From the NCBI GenBank assembly GCA_025934025.1, contig JAICYU010000009.1, forward strand, positions 1 through 38,097: a stretch of DNA of 38,097 nucleotides, written 5' to 3'. Each line of letters opens with the position of its first letter. Positions within the stretch are counted from its first letter, which is position 1. Both the position numbers and the translations under genes were made by a program. The notes under the pieces are model-generated. The model made no database searches, was not told the DNA's origin, and saw nothing but the letters and a program-made list of their open reading frames with translations. This document shows, piece after piece, positions 8,537 to 16,778 of this stretch. Source of the DNA: Terriglobales bacterium (lineage in GTDB: Bacteria > Acidobacteriota > Terriglobia > Terriglobales > Acidobacteriaceae).

Positions 8537-10990
8537 CTACTGGTACAGCAGCACGCCTTCGGTCTTTTCCTGGTTATCGCCAACCTGGCGGTAGAAGAGC
8601 CGGTTGTCTTCCAGATAGACCTCGATAAATGCGGGCCGCGTGGTGATGGTTCCCTGAATCAGCGCTTCGGAGAGCGGATCTTCGATATACCGCTGCAAGG
8701 CGCGACGCAGTGGACGCGCGCCATAGCTGCGGTCGCTGAGCGTCTTGTCCAAAATCCACTTCTTGGCCTCTTCGTTCACAGTGATCGTGATGTGCCGCTG
8801 CGCCAGGTTGGCGTTGAGCTGGCCCACCAGCAATTCCAGAATCTGGATCAGGTCCGCGTCCGTGAGGGCGTTGAAGATGATGACTTCATCCAGGCGGTTC
8901 AGGAATTCAGGATTGAACGTCTTCTTGACTTCCTGTTTCACCATGTCTTCAACTTTTTCTGAGACCGCTTCTTCCTTATCAATCTGGAAGCCGAGGCCTT
9001 TGCGCTTCATCAGATGCCGCGCGCCGATGTTTGAAGTCATCACGATGATCACGTTCTTGAAATCCACCGTGTTCCCCAAGCCATCGGTGAGCTGCCCGTC
9101 TTCAAGCACCTGCAACAGGATGTTGAAAACATCCGGATGCGCCTTCTCGATTTCATCCAGCAGGACCACGGAGTACGGCGAGCGCTTCACGCGTTCGGTC
9201 AACTGTCCGCCCTCTTCGTAGCCCACATATCCAGGAGGCGAGCCGATCAGCTTGCTGACCGAATGCTTCTCCATGAATTCGGACATATCGAAGCGGATCA
9301 GCGACTTCTCGCTGCCGAACAGGAAATGCGCCAGCGTACGCGCGACTTCCGTCTTGCCTACGCCTGTTGGTCCCAGGAAGAGGAACGAGCCAATCGGGCG
9401 GTTCGGTGATTTTAGACCCGCGCGCGAGCGGCGAATCGAGCGTGCCAGAGCGCTGATGGCCTTCTCCTGCGAGATCACGCGCTTGTGCAGTTCTTCTTCC
9501 ACCCGCAGCAGTTTCTGCGTCTCTTCTTCCTTGATCGAGGTGATGGGCACGCCGGTCCAGCGGCTCACCACTTCTTCAATATCTTCGCGGCCGACAACGC
9601 CTGTGGAAGATTCATCAAGATGATATTTCTCACGCAGAGCGCGCAGGTTCTCGCGCTCCTTGCGCTCTTCATCGGAGTAGAAGCGCGCCTTCTCGAATTC
9701 ATGGTTCGCGATGGCGTTCTCCATCCGGTGGACGATGAACTTGATCCGCTTCTGCACTTCCGTGATCTCGTCGGGCAGGGAAGTCTGGCGCAGCTTCACG
9801 CGCGCGCCGGCTTCGTCCAGCAGGTCAATCGCCTTGTCCGGCAGGAAGCGGTCGGGAATATAGCGGTTCGAGTGATACACGGCGAACTGGATTGCATCAT
9901 CGGTGTAGCTCACCGCGTGGAACTTCTCGTAACGCTCTTTGATTCCGTAAATGATTTTTACAGCTTCGCCTTCGCCCGGCGGTGGCACTTTCACGGCCTG
10001 GAATCGCCGTTCGAGCGAGCGGTCCTTTTCAATCGATTTGCGATACTCGCCCGGAGTGGTTGCGCCGATGCACTGAATCTCACCGCGCGAGAGCGCCGGC
10101 TTCAGGATGTTTGCCGCATCGAGCGAGCCTTCTGCTGAGCCTGCTCCAACCAGCGTGTGCAACTCGTCAATAAAGATGATGCAATTCTGGCTCTCCATCA
10201 GTTCTTTCATGATGGTCTTGAGCCGTTCTTCAAACTGTCCGCGGTACTTGGTTCCGGCAACGATGAGGGAAAGATCGAGAGCCAGAATGCGCTTCTCGGC
10301 GAGGAATGACGGCACGTCGCCATCGGCGATGCGCTGCGCAAGACCTTCCACGATCGCGGTCTTGCCCACGCCCGGTTCGCCGATCAGCACCGGATTGTTT
10401 TTGGTGCGGCGGCACAGAATCTGCACCACGCGCTCCACTTCGGCTTCGCGGCCAACCAGCGGATCGAGAGCGCTATCCATGGCGGCCTGGGTGAGATCAC
10501 GAGAAAATTCCGACAACAGGGAAGACTCGCGCGACTGTCCGCGCTGCGGCTGCGCTTTTTCCTGCGTGCTGCGCGCCAGTTCTTCGCGAATCGCGCTCAG
10601 CCGCAAACCACGCTCGTGCAGGATTTCAGCGGCAAAGCACTTCTCTTCACGGAGCAGGCCCAGCAACAGGTGCTCCGTGCCGATGTGTTTGTGGCTGAGG
10701 CGCTCGGCCTCTTCTGCCGCATACGCGAGCACGCGCTTGCATTCGTTGCTCAAAGGAAGATCAACCGATGTAGAGACCTTTTCCCGGATCGTGGTGTGCC
10801 CTTCAATCTGCTTGCGGATGGACTCGACCGACGCATGGGAGCGCAAAAAGCGGTTGGTCAACGCCTTGTCTTCGCGCAGAAGACCGAGCAACAGGTGCTC
10901 CGTCTCAATATAAGGTGAGCCAAACTGGCTCGCCTCGTACCGCGCGAAGAAGATTACGCGCCTGGCTTTTTCTGTATAACGCTCGAACAT
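8537..10990 (-). CDS. clpC: ClpC-type AAA+ unfoldase, ATP-binding subunit of Clp protease
   Basis: An 817-residue HSP100 protein. It has two Clp_N repeats (about 1-70 and 77-145), a first AAA+ domain with Walker A GEPGVGKT (204-211) and Walker B IIFIDE (271-276), a short middle domain with a UVR-like helix (about 410-455), and a second AAA+ domain with GPTGVGKT (540-547) and [10 protein letters not shown] (608-617). The LGF tripeptide at 666-668 is the loop that docks on ClpP, so it should feed substrates to ClpP; no clpP gene is in the window. The short middle domain marks ClpC instead of ClpB. The ATG at 10990 has GAGGG 5-6 bases upstream. The gene follows lolD by 162 bp on the same strand and may be partly co-transcribed. 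No clear CIRCE or CtsR site was seen. Confidence 0.96.
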   Translation of the reverse strand: MFERYTEKARRVIFFARYEASQFGSPYIETEHLLLGLLREDKALTNRFLRSHASVESIRKQIEGHTTIREKVSTSVDLPLSNECKRVLAYAAEEAERLSHKHIGTEHLLLGLLREEKCFAAEILHERGLRLSAIREELARSTQEKAQPQRGQSRESSLLSEFSRDLTQAAMDSALDPLVGREAEVERVVQILCRRTKNNPVLIGEPGVGKTAIVEGLAQRIADGDVPSFLAEKRILALDLSLIVAGTKYRGQFEERLKTIMKELMESQNCIIFIDELHTLVGAGSAEGSLDAANILKPALSRGEIQCIGATTPGEYRKSIEKDRSLERRFQAVKVPPPGEGEAVKIIYGIKERYEKFHAVSYTDDAIQFAVYHSNRYIPDRFLPDKAIDLLDEAGARVKLRQTSLPDEITEVQKRIKFIVHRMENAIANHEFEKARFYSDEERKERENLRALREKYHLDESSTGVVGREDIEEVVSRWTGVPITSIKEEETQKLLRVEEELHKRVISQEKAISALARSIRRSRAGLKSPNRPIGSFLFLGPTGVGKTEVARTLAHFLFGSEKSLIRFDMSEFMEKHSVSKLIGSPPGYVGYEEGGQLTERVKRSPYSVVLLDEIEKAHPDVFNILLQVLEDGQLTDGLGNTVDFKNVIIVMTSNIGARHLMKRKGLGFQIDKEEAVSEKVEDMVKQEVKKTFNPEFLNRLDEVIIFNALTDADLIQILELLVGQLNANLAQRHITITVNEEAKKWILDKTLSDRSYGARPLRRALQRYIEDPLSEALIQGTITTRPAFIEVYLEDNRLFYRQVGDNQEKTEGVLLYQ

Positions 10991-11152
10991 GGTTCCCTCA
11001 CCCAGATGCTCCCGGTCACCTCAACCAGCAAGCATCTCTCTCTTCCCCCGGTACGAACCGCCGTACTTCCAGGAAGAAGCCTTTCATTCCGGCCCTTCAA
11101 TCGCCGGAAAACACCTTCCTAATCTTGTCCTTCGCTCCCTCTTCTATTCTAA

Positions 11153-11872
11153 CTACGATGTCAACGACCCAGGAGCCACTTCCTCGGTCAGACCGTGATG
11201 CATCCGCAACACGCGATCGCAACGCCGGGCAAAATCCAGGTTGTGAGTGACGAGCAGAGAAGTCAGCCGGTAGTCTCTGTGGAGCCTCTGCACAAGATCG
11301 AAGACCATATCGGCCGTCTTGTTGTCGAGGTCTCCCGTAGGCTCATCGGCCATTAAGATCTGCGGGCCTGTAACCAGCGCCCGGGCCAATGCCACCCGCT
11401 GTTGCTCGCCTCCTGAGAGTTCGCCGGCCCTGTGGTGCTTGCGGCTGTCCAGTCCAACTTCCCGCAGCCATGTTCCGGCTTTCTCTATGCATGGTCCGTA
11501 AGCCTGGCCGCGCATCAGCAGCGGCATAGCCACGTTCTCCTGCGCCGTAAACTCGGGCAGAAGATAGTGAAACTGCCAGACAAAGCCGATCTCGCGGTTG
11601 CGAAAATCCGCGGCGGCATCGTCGGTCAGCTTCGCCAATTCCTGGCCGGCGCAGTGAACTTCACCTCCGGTAGCGCGGTCCAGCGCTCCCAGAATGTGCA
11701 GCAGACTGCTCTTGCCTGCGCCCGACTCACCTACAATGGCGAGCATTTCTCCCTTCCTCACCTGGAAGGACAAGTTGTCAAAGAGCACTAAATCCGTTTG
11801 GCCCGACTTATAAACCTTCGTAAGTCTGTCAGCTTTGAGGATTTCAGGCTGCTCTATTGGATGCACTCGCAT
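11153..11872 (-). CDS. lolD: LolD-like ABC transporter ATPase (lipoprotein release)
   Basis: A 239-residue ABC ATPase with Walker A GESGAGKS (48-55), Q-loop Gln100, signature LSGGEQQ (152-158), Walker B ILMADE (172-177) and switch His210. The sequence around the Q-loop (IGFVWQFHYLLPEFTAQENV) is characteristic of the LolD/MacB/FtsE group, and LPEFTA with the neighbouring LolE-type permease favours LolD. LolCDE extracts mature lipoproteins from the inner membrane and passes them to LolA. The gene follows the permease on the same strand with a 198-bp gap, unusually long for a Lol operon. A macrolide- or peptide-type exporter is the main alternative. Confidence 0.9.
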   Translation of the reverse strand: MRVHPIEQPEILKADRLTKVYKSGQTDLVLFDNLSFQVRKGEMLAIVGESGAGKSSLLHILGALDRATGGEVHCAGQELAKLTDDAAADFRNREIGFVWQFHYLLPEFTAQENVAMPLLMRGQAYGPCIEKAGTWLREVGLDSRKHHRAGELSGGEQQRVALARALVTGPQILMADEPTGDLDNKTADMVFDLVQRLHRDYRLTSLLVTHNLDFARRCDRVLRMHHGLTEEVAPGSLTS

Positions 11873-12070
11873 CCTCCAATGGTGCAGCCGGCTACTTTCC
11901 CCAGCACGTTCCGGGCCGTTGCTCCTGCTGAAATCCTCTTCCTATTGGAACCCGTATCGTGGCCGTTAGACTCCGTTATTTTGCCCACAAGGATTATCAA
12001 GAAACAATTAATTTCCTTAATCCCGCGAACCATCTTGCATTCGCTTGCTGCCCTGCTGCAATGAGGCGTT

Positions 12071-13471
12071 TTACTCATAGCGTAACGCCTCCGCGGGAAG
12101 AACGCGAGCAGCAGACCAGGAGGGATAAAGTGTCGCAACAAAGGAAATCAGCAGCGCCACCGCCGCCACCAGCACGCCATCGAGCGCTCGCGGCGCAAAC
12201 GGTACATAGTCAATGGAATAAACTTCAGGGTTCAGCGCGATGAAGTGGTAATTGGCGCCGGCCAGCGCGATTCCGTAGCCCACAATCAGCCCCAGCGCTG
12301 TCCCAATCAGCCCAATCAGGACGCCCTGAGCAATGAAAATCCGCCGAATCTGACCTCGACGAGCGCCCATGGACATGAGAACGGCCACGTCCTTGGTTTT
12401 TTCCATCACCATCATGATGAGAGAAATCAGAATGTTCAGCGCGGCGACAAAAACGATCAATCCAATGGTCAAAAATGTTACCAGCTTTTCCAGGCTGAGA
12501 GCGCGGAACAAAGCCCTGTTCTGGTCCATCCAGTTGGTGGCCATGTATTCCGGCCCGGCAGCCTGCTGAATTTCTGCCGCTACCTGCTCGGCTTTATAGA
12601 GGTCGTCAATCTTGAACTGAATGGCGGAAACCACGTTTCCCAGCCCGTAAAGCTGCTGCGCATCTGCCAGCCGGATGAGCGCCCAGGTGCTGTCATAGTT
12701 GTAGAAGCCGGATTTGAAGATTCCCACCACCTGAAAACGCGCGTACTTGGGTACCATCCCAAAAGGAGTGAGTTCGCCCTGCGGGCTGGTCATTGTGATT
12801 ACTGATCCAACCGTCGCGCCAATGCTCTCTGCCAGGTCCTTGCCCAGAACCACGGGCGGAAGCTCCTGCGCTTGGCTGCAACTCTCATCCCCTTGCGAAA
12901 AAACTCCTAAGATGCGACAAGAAGTGTCAGGGCATGACTTCAGTCGTGCCGCAATTCTTTTAAGTCTTGCGGGCTTTAGCCCCTGAGAGCCTGAGTTTGA
13001 CCTCTTCCAGACGAGCTTTGAAATATGCTCTGAACACGGCGGCGCAGGTTCAAGCGGCTTGGCCGAACCGATCTTTACCGATTTCAGAAGCTCACTCACC
13101 CGATTCTCATATTCCGGAATCACGCCCTTCAGCAGCGCCGCTCCCGCGCGCGATCCGTGGCTCGCCAGAACGTAGTCATAAAGCGTCGGCGCGGCAGCCC
13201 GGATATGCGGCTGTTTCTGCAGGCGATCCATCAGCTCCTGCCAGTGGTAGATCCCGTCGTTTTTGACCTTCTCCAGCGTGATGTGCGATTGCGAGCCGAG
13301 CAGTTGGTTCTGCAGGTCCTGGCGGAACCCGGCATTAATGGCCAGCGCAATGACCAGCGAGGCGACCCCGGCCATCACACCGATGACCGAAATGATCGTA
13401 ATCACGCTGATGACGGCCTGACGCCGCTTGGCGCGCAGGTAGCGGGCAGCTACAAAGAATTCGAACTTCAC
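12071..13471 (-). CDS. LolC/LolE-type ABC permease with repeat-derived in-frame insert
   Basis: A 466-residue permease with the usual layout: transmembrane helix 1 at about residues 20-46 (after the RYLRAKRR box), a large periplasmic domain, and three C-terminal helices (about 340-365, 385-410, 430-450) including the FtsX-like block. It pairs with LolD in sorting lipoproteins. The GTG start at 13471 overlaps the upstream methyltransferase stop as GTGA, so the two are translationally coupled. LolC/E proteins are usually about 400-415 residues. The extra length lies at about residues 142-203, between GSAKPLEP and LPPVVLGKDLA, a boundary where relatives run straight on. That segment is Cys/Arg/Ser rich and its DNA contains two hairpins of a palindromic repeat (12921-12990). 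The reading frame stays open, so the protein may still work. Confidence 0.9.
   Translation of the reverse strand: MKFEFFVAARYLRAKRRQAVISVITIISVIGVMAGVASLVIALAINAGFRQDLQNQLLGSQSHITLEKVKNDGIYHWQELMDRLQKQPHIRAAAPTLYDYVLASHGSRAGAALLKGVIPEYENRVSELLKSVKIGSAKPLEPAPPCSEHISKLVWKRSNSGSQGLKPARLKRIAARLKSCPDTSCRILGVFSQGDESCSQAQELPPVVLGKDLAESIGATVGSVITMTSPQGELTPFGMVPKYARFQVVGIFKSGFYNYDSTWALIRLADAQQLYGLGNVVSAIQFKIDDLYKAEQVAAEIQQAAGPEYMATNWMDQNRALFRALSLEKLVTFLTIGLIVFVAALNILISLIMMVMEKTKDVAVLMSMGARRGQIRRIFIAQGVLIGLIGTALGLIVGYGIALAGANYHFIALNPEVYSIDYVPFAPRALDGVLVAAVALLISFVATLYPSWSAARVLPAEALRYE
12921..12990. repeat. Palindromic repeat inside the LolE-type coding sequence
   Basis: Two adjacent hairpins: GGCATGACT (12931-12939) facing AGTCGTGCC (12942-12950), 8 of 9 pairs, and GGGCT-TT-AGCCC (12971-12982). 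The segment encodes about residues 161-184 of the permease, a Lys/Arg/Cys-rich stretch foreign to the family. Similar hairpin pairs are, from memory, scattered between genes in Acidobacteriota; only one copy occurs in this window, so its repeat status rests on structure and recollection. Confidence 0.6.
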
Positions 13472-14094
13472 GCCCGACCTTCACTGGGCGGCAGCCGTTT
13501 GCCCGTGCGTGGAAACCACAAACGCGGCAGAAGCCCAACCCGGGTTTTGTAGTCGCGGAAGCTCTGCCCAAAGCGCTTCTCCAGTTCGCGCTCTTCCATC
13601 CAGATCATCAGCGGAAACGTGACCAGCAGGTTCACGCCCAGCAACACAAAACACACGGCCAGGCCGCTGCCGAGCGCCCATCCCGCGAGATTGCACAAAT
13701 GGGCAAAGTAGATGGGATGGCGCATTCTCGCGTGCAATCCTGAAGTCACAAGATTCTGCGTGTGTTCGTCGGGCCGCAATTCAGCTTCGCCGGAAAGCTT
13801 GTGTCCCCCAAACTCGGTGAATACTTTGCGATATGTTGCCAAACCGCAAAGCAATAACAGAACACCGGGAAGCCACATCCAGGGCAGGGAATAAATCCTG
13901 ATTTCGTGCCACGGCCAGGTGATCCACGCGATGGCCAGAATCATGGCGGCCCAGAGCGGCAGCAGCGCGCGATAGGGAGAGCGCTTCATGCTGCGCCAGG
14001 CTGCGGCGTAAGGATGAATGACAAACCAGAAAGGCGGAATGCTGCTGTAGACCACTGCCACAATCCACGGAACCAGCAGCAGCTTTGCCTCCAT
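13468..14094 (-). CDS. Isoprenylcysteine carboxyl methyltransferase (ICMT/PEMT)-family membrane protein
   Basis: A 208-residue integral membrane protein with about five hydrophobic segments. The C-terminal half carries the family core: LVTSGLHARMRHPIYFAHL (SAM-binding helix start with the Arg-His-Pro triplet) and the trailing MEERELEKRFGQSFRDYKTRV. Members transfer a methyl group from SAM to lipid-like or prenyl substrates in the membrane; the bacterial substrates are mostly unknown. Its stop overlaps the GTG of the LolE-type permease by 4 bp, so it heads the operon that continues to lolD. That link to lipoprotein sorting is suggestive only. The ATG at 14094 is the natural start directly before the first hydrophobic segment. 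Confidence 0.8.
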   Translation of the reverse strand: MEAKLLLVPWIVAVVYSSIPPFWFVIHPYAAAWRSMKRSPYRALLPLWAAMILAIAWITWPWHEIRIYSLPWMWLPGVLLLLCGLATYRKVFTEFGGHKLSGEAELRPDEHTQNLVTSGLHARMRHPIYFAHLCNLAGWALGSGLAVCFVLLGVNLLVTFPLMIWMEERELEKRFGQSFRDYKTRVGLLPRLWFPRTGKRLPPSEGRA

Positions 14095-14428
14095 GAAAGT
14101 GATTGTAGCAGCGCGCCTCGAGAGTACTGAAAAACTCTAAGCATGCTGTAGGGATACGCTTACCCACGCGCGTCATTCCGAGGTCGGACTGAGAACCTCG
14201 CCGGGCTCAACGAGTTGTCCGCTTAGATTAAAGTCATGAAAGTGCTAGCGGAGGAAGATGAACAAATGACTTCCGAATCAGTGTTCATCTGTACTGATCC
14301 ACTGCCCGGGTTTTGTTGATTGCGTTTAATTACGCTTTGCTGATTTCCTCAACGTACCTCGAGCGAGGTGGGAAAACGCGCATGATGGCCGTGAACGAAA
14401 ACGGGTAAGGCCGGCCACTCGCGCTTTC
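14095..14428. other. Intergenic region without a recognisable gene
   Basis: About 330 bp between the 3' end of the HD-domain gene and the start of the methyltransferase gene. Both strands lack a credible open frame. Two short CGAGGT/ACCTCG inverted pairs occur (about 14177-14202 and 14356-14369) but neither is followed by a T-run in the direction of transcription. The promoter of the methyltransferase/lol operon should lie here; I could not identify it. Confidence 0.5.
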
Positions 14429-15028
14429 CTAAACATCAAGAGTGTGTTTTTCGGGGTCGTTCGAGCCTGTTCCGGCCAATCCCAGTTCTCTGGCAATCCC
14501 GCGCATTGCTTCAATGCAAAACGCGATGTGTTCTTCCAAGTCCATGCCCAGATCGGCGGCGCCATTGATGATGTCGTTACGATTCACCGCGCGCGCAAAG
14601 GCTTTATCTTTCATCTTCTTGCGCACGGACCTGGCATCCACCTCCGCCAGCGACTTCCCGGGCTTCACCAGCGCCGTGGCGGTAATAAAGCCGGAGAGTT
14701 CGTCGCAAGCATAAAGTGCTTTTTCCATCTTGCTTTCGCGCTTCACTCCGCTGTAGTCGGCATGGGAAAGAATGGCGCGTCGGATTTCATCGGAGTAGCC
14801 ACGCTCCTCCAGCACTTTGTTTCCCACGAACGGATGTTCCTGCTCGGTGGGATATTTTTCATAATCGAAGTCGTGCAGCAGGCCGGTGATGCCCCACGCT
14901 TCGGGGTCCTCACCAAACTTCGCGGCATAAGCGCGCATGCAGGCTTCCACGGCCAGCATGTGCTTGCGCAGGCTTTCCGATTGCGTGTACTCACACACCA
15001 GTTCCCAGGCCGAGGCGCGGTTGATCAT
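14429..15028 (-). CDS. HD-domain (HDIG-type) phosphohydrolase-like protein
   Basis: A 199-residue all-helical protein of the HD metal-dependent phosphohydrolase superfamily. Ligand candidates are His23, the His52-Asp53 doublet in GLLHDFDYEK, His65, His89 in LSHADYSG, and Asp109 in ACDELSG. The pattern matches stand-alone HDIG proteins, probably cytoplasmic phosphohydrolases acting on nucleotides or similar phosphoesters; the substrate is not known. The C-terminal half (VKPGKSLAEVDARSVRKKMKDKAFARAV) is the usual conserved extension of this subgroup. The ATG at 15028 has AAACAGGG-type purines upstream, weak as a binding site. It is divergent from the zinc-ribbon/XRE regulator, sharing a 174-bp intergenic region. 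Confidence 0.85.
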   Translation of the reverse strand: MINRASAWELVCEYTQSESLRKHMLAVEACMRAYAAKFGEDPEAWGITGLLHDFDYEKYPTEQEHPFVGNKVLEERGYSDEIRRAILSHADYSGVKRESKMEKALYACDELSGFITATALVKPGKSLAEVDARSVRKKMKDKAFARAVNRNDIINGAADLGMDLEEHIAFCIEAMRGIARELGLAGTGSNDPEKHTLDV

Positions 15029-15033
15029 GGCTT

Positions 15034-15092
15034 TTACCCTGTTTTCTCCTTGTATTCACCAGTATTACCGGACTTTCTACCGGTTTTACCTG
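15034..15092. promoter_or_regulatory. Iterated TTACC motifs between divergent genes
   Basis: TTTACCCTG (15034), TTACCGG (15065), CTACCGG (15077) and TTTACCTG (15085) repeat with similar T-rich tails in the region between the HD gene and the XRE-type regulator. Iterated sites like this could bind the regulator encoded next door. A consensus TTGACA follows at 15102-15107 but no good -10 box is found at 16-18 bp. Speculative. Confidence 0.25.
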
Positions 15093-15202
15093 ATTTTTTG
15101 ATTGACAAACACCCAATCATGCTTGAGACTACATACGTTTTCGGGTACTCGCAGTAGAAATTTTGGAGTTCGGCCGGCTCTGGCACGCTCCGAAACATTT
15201 AC

Positions 15203-15739
15203 ATGGCCACAACCCTGGCGCCGGTTGATTCCCGGGAAGTCGTTCGCTGCGATCAATGCCACCTGGTCCAATTCCGGACCGTCAACAATCTTTGCAGACG
15301 CTGCAAAACCTCACTCGATGAAGATGAGCCGGAGCCGATTCTGGTGGAAGAGCCTCCTGCTCCCGCGCCTTCTTCCAACGGCCGTTCACATCTGCAGATA
15401 GCGGCTGCCATCCGCATGTTGCGCCAGCGCGGCGGCTTGAGCCAGCGTCAGCTTGCCCTGCGCATGTCGGTGCCGCGCACCTACGTCTCCAAGATTGAAA
15501 ACGAAAAAGCTGTGCCTACGCTTTCCTCTTTGGAGCGACTCGCGGCGGGACTGGAAGTCTCAGTTGCCGATCTGCTGCGCGGAAGCAGCCGCACCTTGCA
15601 GGATGAAATCTCTGACCTGATGCAGGATGAGTTCATCGCGGAGATGGTGCCGCTGCTGGGCAAACTTGATTCGTTCCAGAAATCAACGTTGCTGGCGCAG
15701 TTGCGCGACCTGAGCATCCGGCCGAGAAGAAGCGCGTAA
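15203..15739 (+). CDS. XRE-family regulator with N-terminal zinc ribbon
   Basis: A 178-residue protein with two parts. The N-terminus has a four-cysteine zinc-ribbon-like module, Cys16-x2-Cys19 and Cys31-x2-Cys34, then an acidic Pro-rich linker (about 38-60). Residues 67-125 form a Cro/C1-type helix-turn-helix (LSQRQLALRMSVPRTYVSKIE followed by PTLSSLERLAAGLEVSVADLL). The last 50 residues are helical (LMQDEFIAEMVPLLGKLDSFQKS) and may dimerise. It is likely a cytoplasmic transcription regulator; the zinc ribbon may sense metal or redox state or bind a partner. The start ATG at 15203 keeps the first cysteine pair. It is divergent from the HD-domain gene and is followed by the second 73-bp palindromic repeat. 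Targets are unknown. Confidence 0.85.
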   Translation: MATTLAPVDSREVVRCDQCHLVQFRTVNNLCRRCKTSLDEDEPEPILVEEPPAPAPSSNGRSHLQIAAAIRMLRQRGGLSQRQLALRMSVPRTYVSKIENEKAVPTLSSLERLAAGLEVSVADLLRGSSRTLQDEISDLMQDEFIAEMVPLLGKLDSFQKSTLLAQLRDLSIRPRRSA

Positions 15740-15785
15740 GGTTTTAGCCGCGAACGGACGCGAATGATCGCGAATTGTTTTTAAC

Positions 15786-15858
15786 GTTGGAACGCGGGCA
15801 CTCCTGCCCGCGACACATCTGAAAAGCCTCTCCGCGGGCAGGAGTGCCCGCGCTCCAC
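15786..15858. repeat. 73-bp nested palindromic repeat (REP/BIME-like), copy 2
   Basis: The left arm 15786-15812 is identical to the left arm at 2296-2322. The right arm (15833-15858) is its near-perfect inverse, with only the outer end degraded. Spacer 20 bp, unrelated to copy 1. It sits between the convergent ends of the XRE regulator and the RsbV-like gene, where it could also act as a bidirectional terminator-like or mRNA-end structure. Confidence 0.85.
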
Positions 15859-15865
15859 GGCTTCG

Positions 15866-16210
15866 CTACTTGAATGCTCCCACGGCTGCGGTCTCGTCAT
15901 CCTTAATATCGAACACGGTGTAAAGCTTGGTGATCTGGAGCAGGTCGTGGACCTTCTTGGTCAGGTTGAGGAGCTTCAGTTCGCCGCCCTGATTGCGGAC
16001 GGAGGTGAACGCGCTCACCAGCTCGCCAATCCCGGAGCTGTCAATGTAGGTGACGTCGCCAAGATTCAGCAGGATTTTTTTGTTGCCCCTGCTCAGCAGG
16101 TCGCGGATGGTGTCACGCAGGATCACGCTGCCTTCGCCGAGCGTGATGCGGCCGCTCATGTCTACCACGGTCACGCCGTTCACCTGCCGGGTGCTTACCT
16201 TCATTGTCAC
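15866..16210 (-). CDS. STAS-domain anti-sigma factor antagonist (RsbV/SpoIIAA-like)
   Basis: A 114-residue STAS protein with the phosphorylation loop DVTYIDSSGIGELVSAF; Ser58 is the expected site for phosphorylation by the RsbW-like kinase encoded just upstream. When dephosphorylated by a SpoIIE/RsbU-type phosphatase, such proteins sequester the kinase and free its target. The GTG at 16210 is chosen over the ATG two codons later because GGAGG lies 7 bases upstream and because GTGA overlaps the stop of the RsbW-like gene, a typical coupled junction. The order phosphatase, kinase, antagonist on one strand makes a compact partner switch. No sigma factor gene adjoins it. Confidence 0.92.
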   Translation of the reverse strand: MTMKVSTRQVNGVTVVDMSGRITLGEGSVILRDTIRDLLSRGNKKILLNLGDVTYIDSSGIGELVSAFTSVRNQGGELKLLNLTKKVHDLLQITKLYTVFDIKDDETAAVGAFK

Positions 16211-16644
16211 TGTCGTTCCTCCTTGGCATGTTTCTTGATAAGTGTGATCTCGGTCCCAGGATTCTTGTTCTGGAACTTCACTTCGTCCATGAACGCGCGG
16301 ATCAAAAAGATGCCGCGTCCTGAACCCTTCATCAGATTTTCCGGCGCCAGCGGATCAGGGATATTGCTGGCATCCAGCCCCTGTCCCTGGTCGGTTATTG
16401 TGATGATGATCGAATCATCAGTGTTCTCATAGGCGAGGAAGAATTTCTTTTCCGGATCGTAGGCGTTGCCGTGCAGCACCGCATTGACTGCGGCTTCCCG
16501 CACCGCCATGGCGATGTTCGATTGTTCATCCTCGCTAAATCCCGCGCCCGCGGCGAATTTCACCGCTGTACTCTCGGCCGTGTTCACGCTATCCAGGGTC
16601 GAGTCCAGTGTGTAGGAAACCCGGTTTGTCATGCGGCTTGTCAC
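16207..16644 (-). CDS. RsbW-like anti-sigma serine kinase (GHKL ATPase)
   Basis: A 145-residue HATPase_c protein. The N-box REAAVNAVLHGN (residues 49-60), the G1 box DQGQGLD (85-91) and the G2 box GSGRGI (107-112) are all intact, so ATP binding is expected. RsbW/SpoIIAB proteins bind a sigma factor or other client and phosphorylate the STAS antagonist. The start is either GTG at 16644 or ATG at 16632; neither has a strong binding site, and the difference is four residues. It overlaps the antagonist gene by 4 bp and lies 134 bp downstream of the phosphatase gene, with a palindromic repeat in that gap. The client of this switch is unknown. Confidence 0.92.
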   Translation of the reverse strand: MTSRMTNRVSYTLDSTLDSVNTAESTAVKFAAGAGFSEDEQSNIAMAVREAAVNAVLHGNAYDPEKKFFLAYENTDDSIIITITDQGQGLDASNIPDPLAPENLMKGSGRGIFLIRAFMDEVKFQNKNPGTEITLIKKHAKEERQ

Positions 16645-16722
16645 CAGGGCAAAGTGGTCCGGCTGGGCGATTCCGTAGTTTGCCTATCGAATGAGGCACT
16701 TGTCAAACCCGACGAGGACTCG

Positions 16723-16769
16723 ACCACAGAGAACACAGAGGGAGATCTGCGACTCTGTGCCTGCGTGGT
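16723..16769. repeat. Imperfect inverted repeat of the CACAGAG type
   Basis: ACCACAGAGAACACAGAG (16723-16740) faces CTCTGTGCCTGCGTGGT (16753-16769), an imperfect 17-18-bp inverted pair around a 12-bp loop. It occupies the gap between the phosphatase and RsbW-like genes. Sequences of this look recur between genes in many soil bacteria (general recollection). It could attenuate read-through or stabilise the mRNA end. Confidence 0.6.
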
Positions 16770-16778
16770 AAACGGTTC

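Noticed and set aside
9485-10913. Long plus-strand open frames opposite clpC
   Set aside because: They are mirror frames of a highly conserved, GC-rich gene and carry no recognisable motif or ribosome binding site.
12880-13050. Frameshifted or broken LolE-type gene
   Set aside because: The frame is continuous through the insert and both flanks keep conserved family sequence, so it is an insertion, not a pseudogene.
14236-14319. 27-codon frame starting MKVLAEEDEQ
   Set aside because: No ribosome binding site at proper spacing and no link to neighbours; too short to support.
15102-15130. Promoter for the XRE-type gene based on TTGACA at 15102
   Set aside because: No acceptable -10 hexamer at 16-18 bp; the nearest candidate (TACATA) is 22 bp away.
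14444-15157. 237-codon plus-strand frame
   Set aside because: Antisense to the HD-domain gene, which has intact metal ligands and a normal length.
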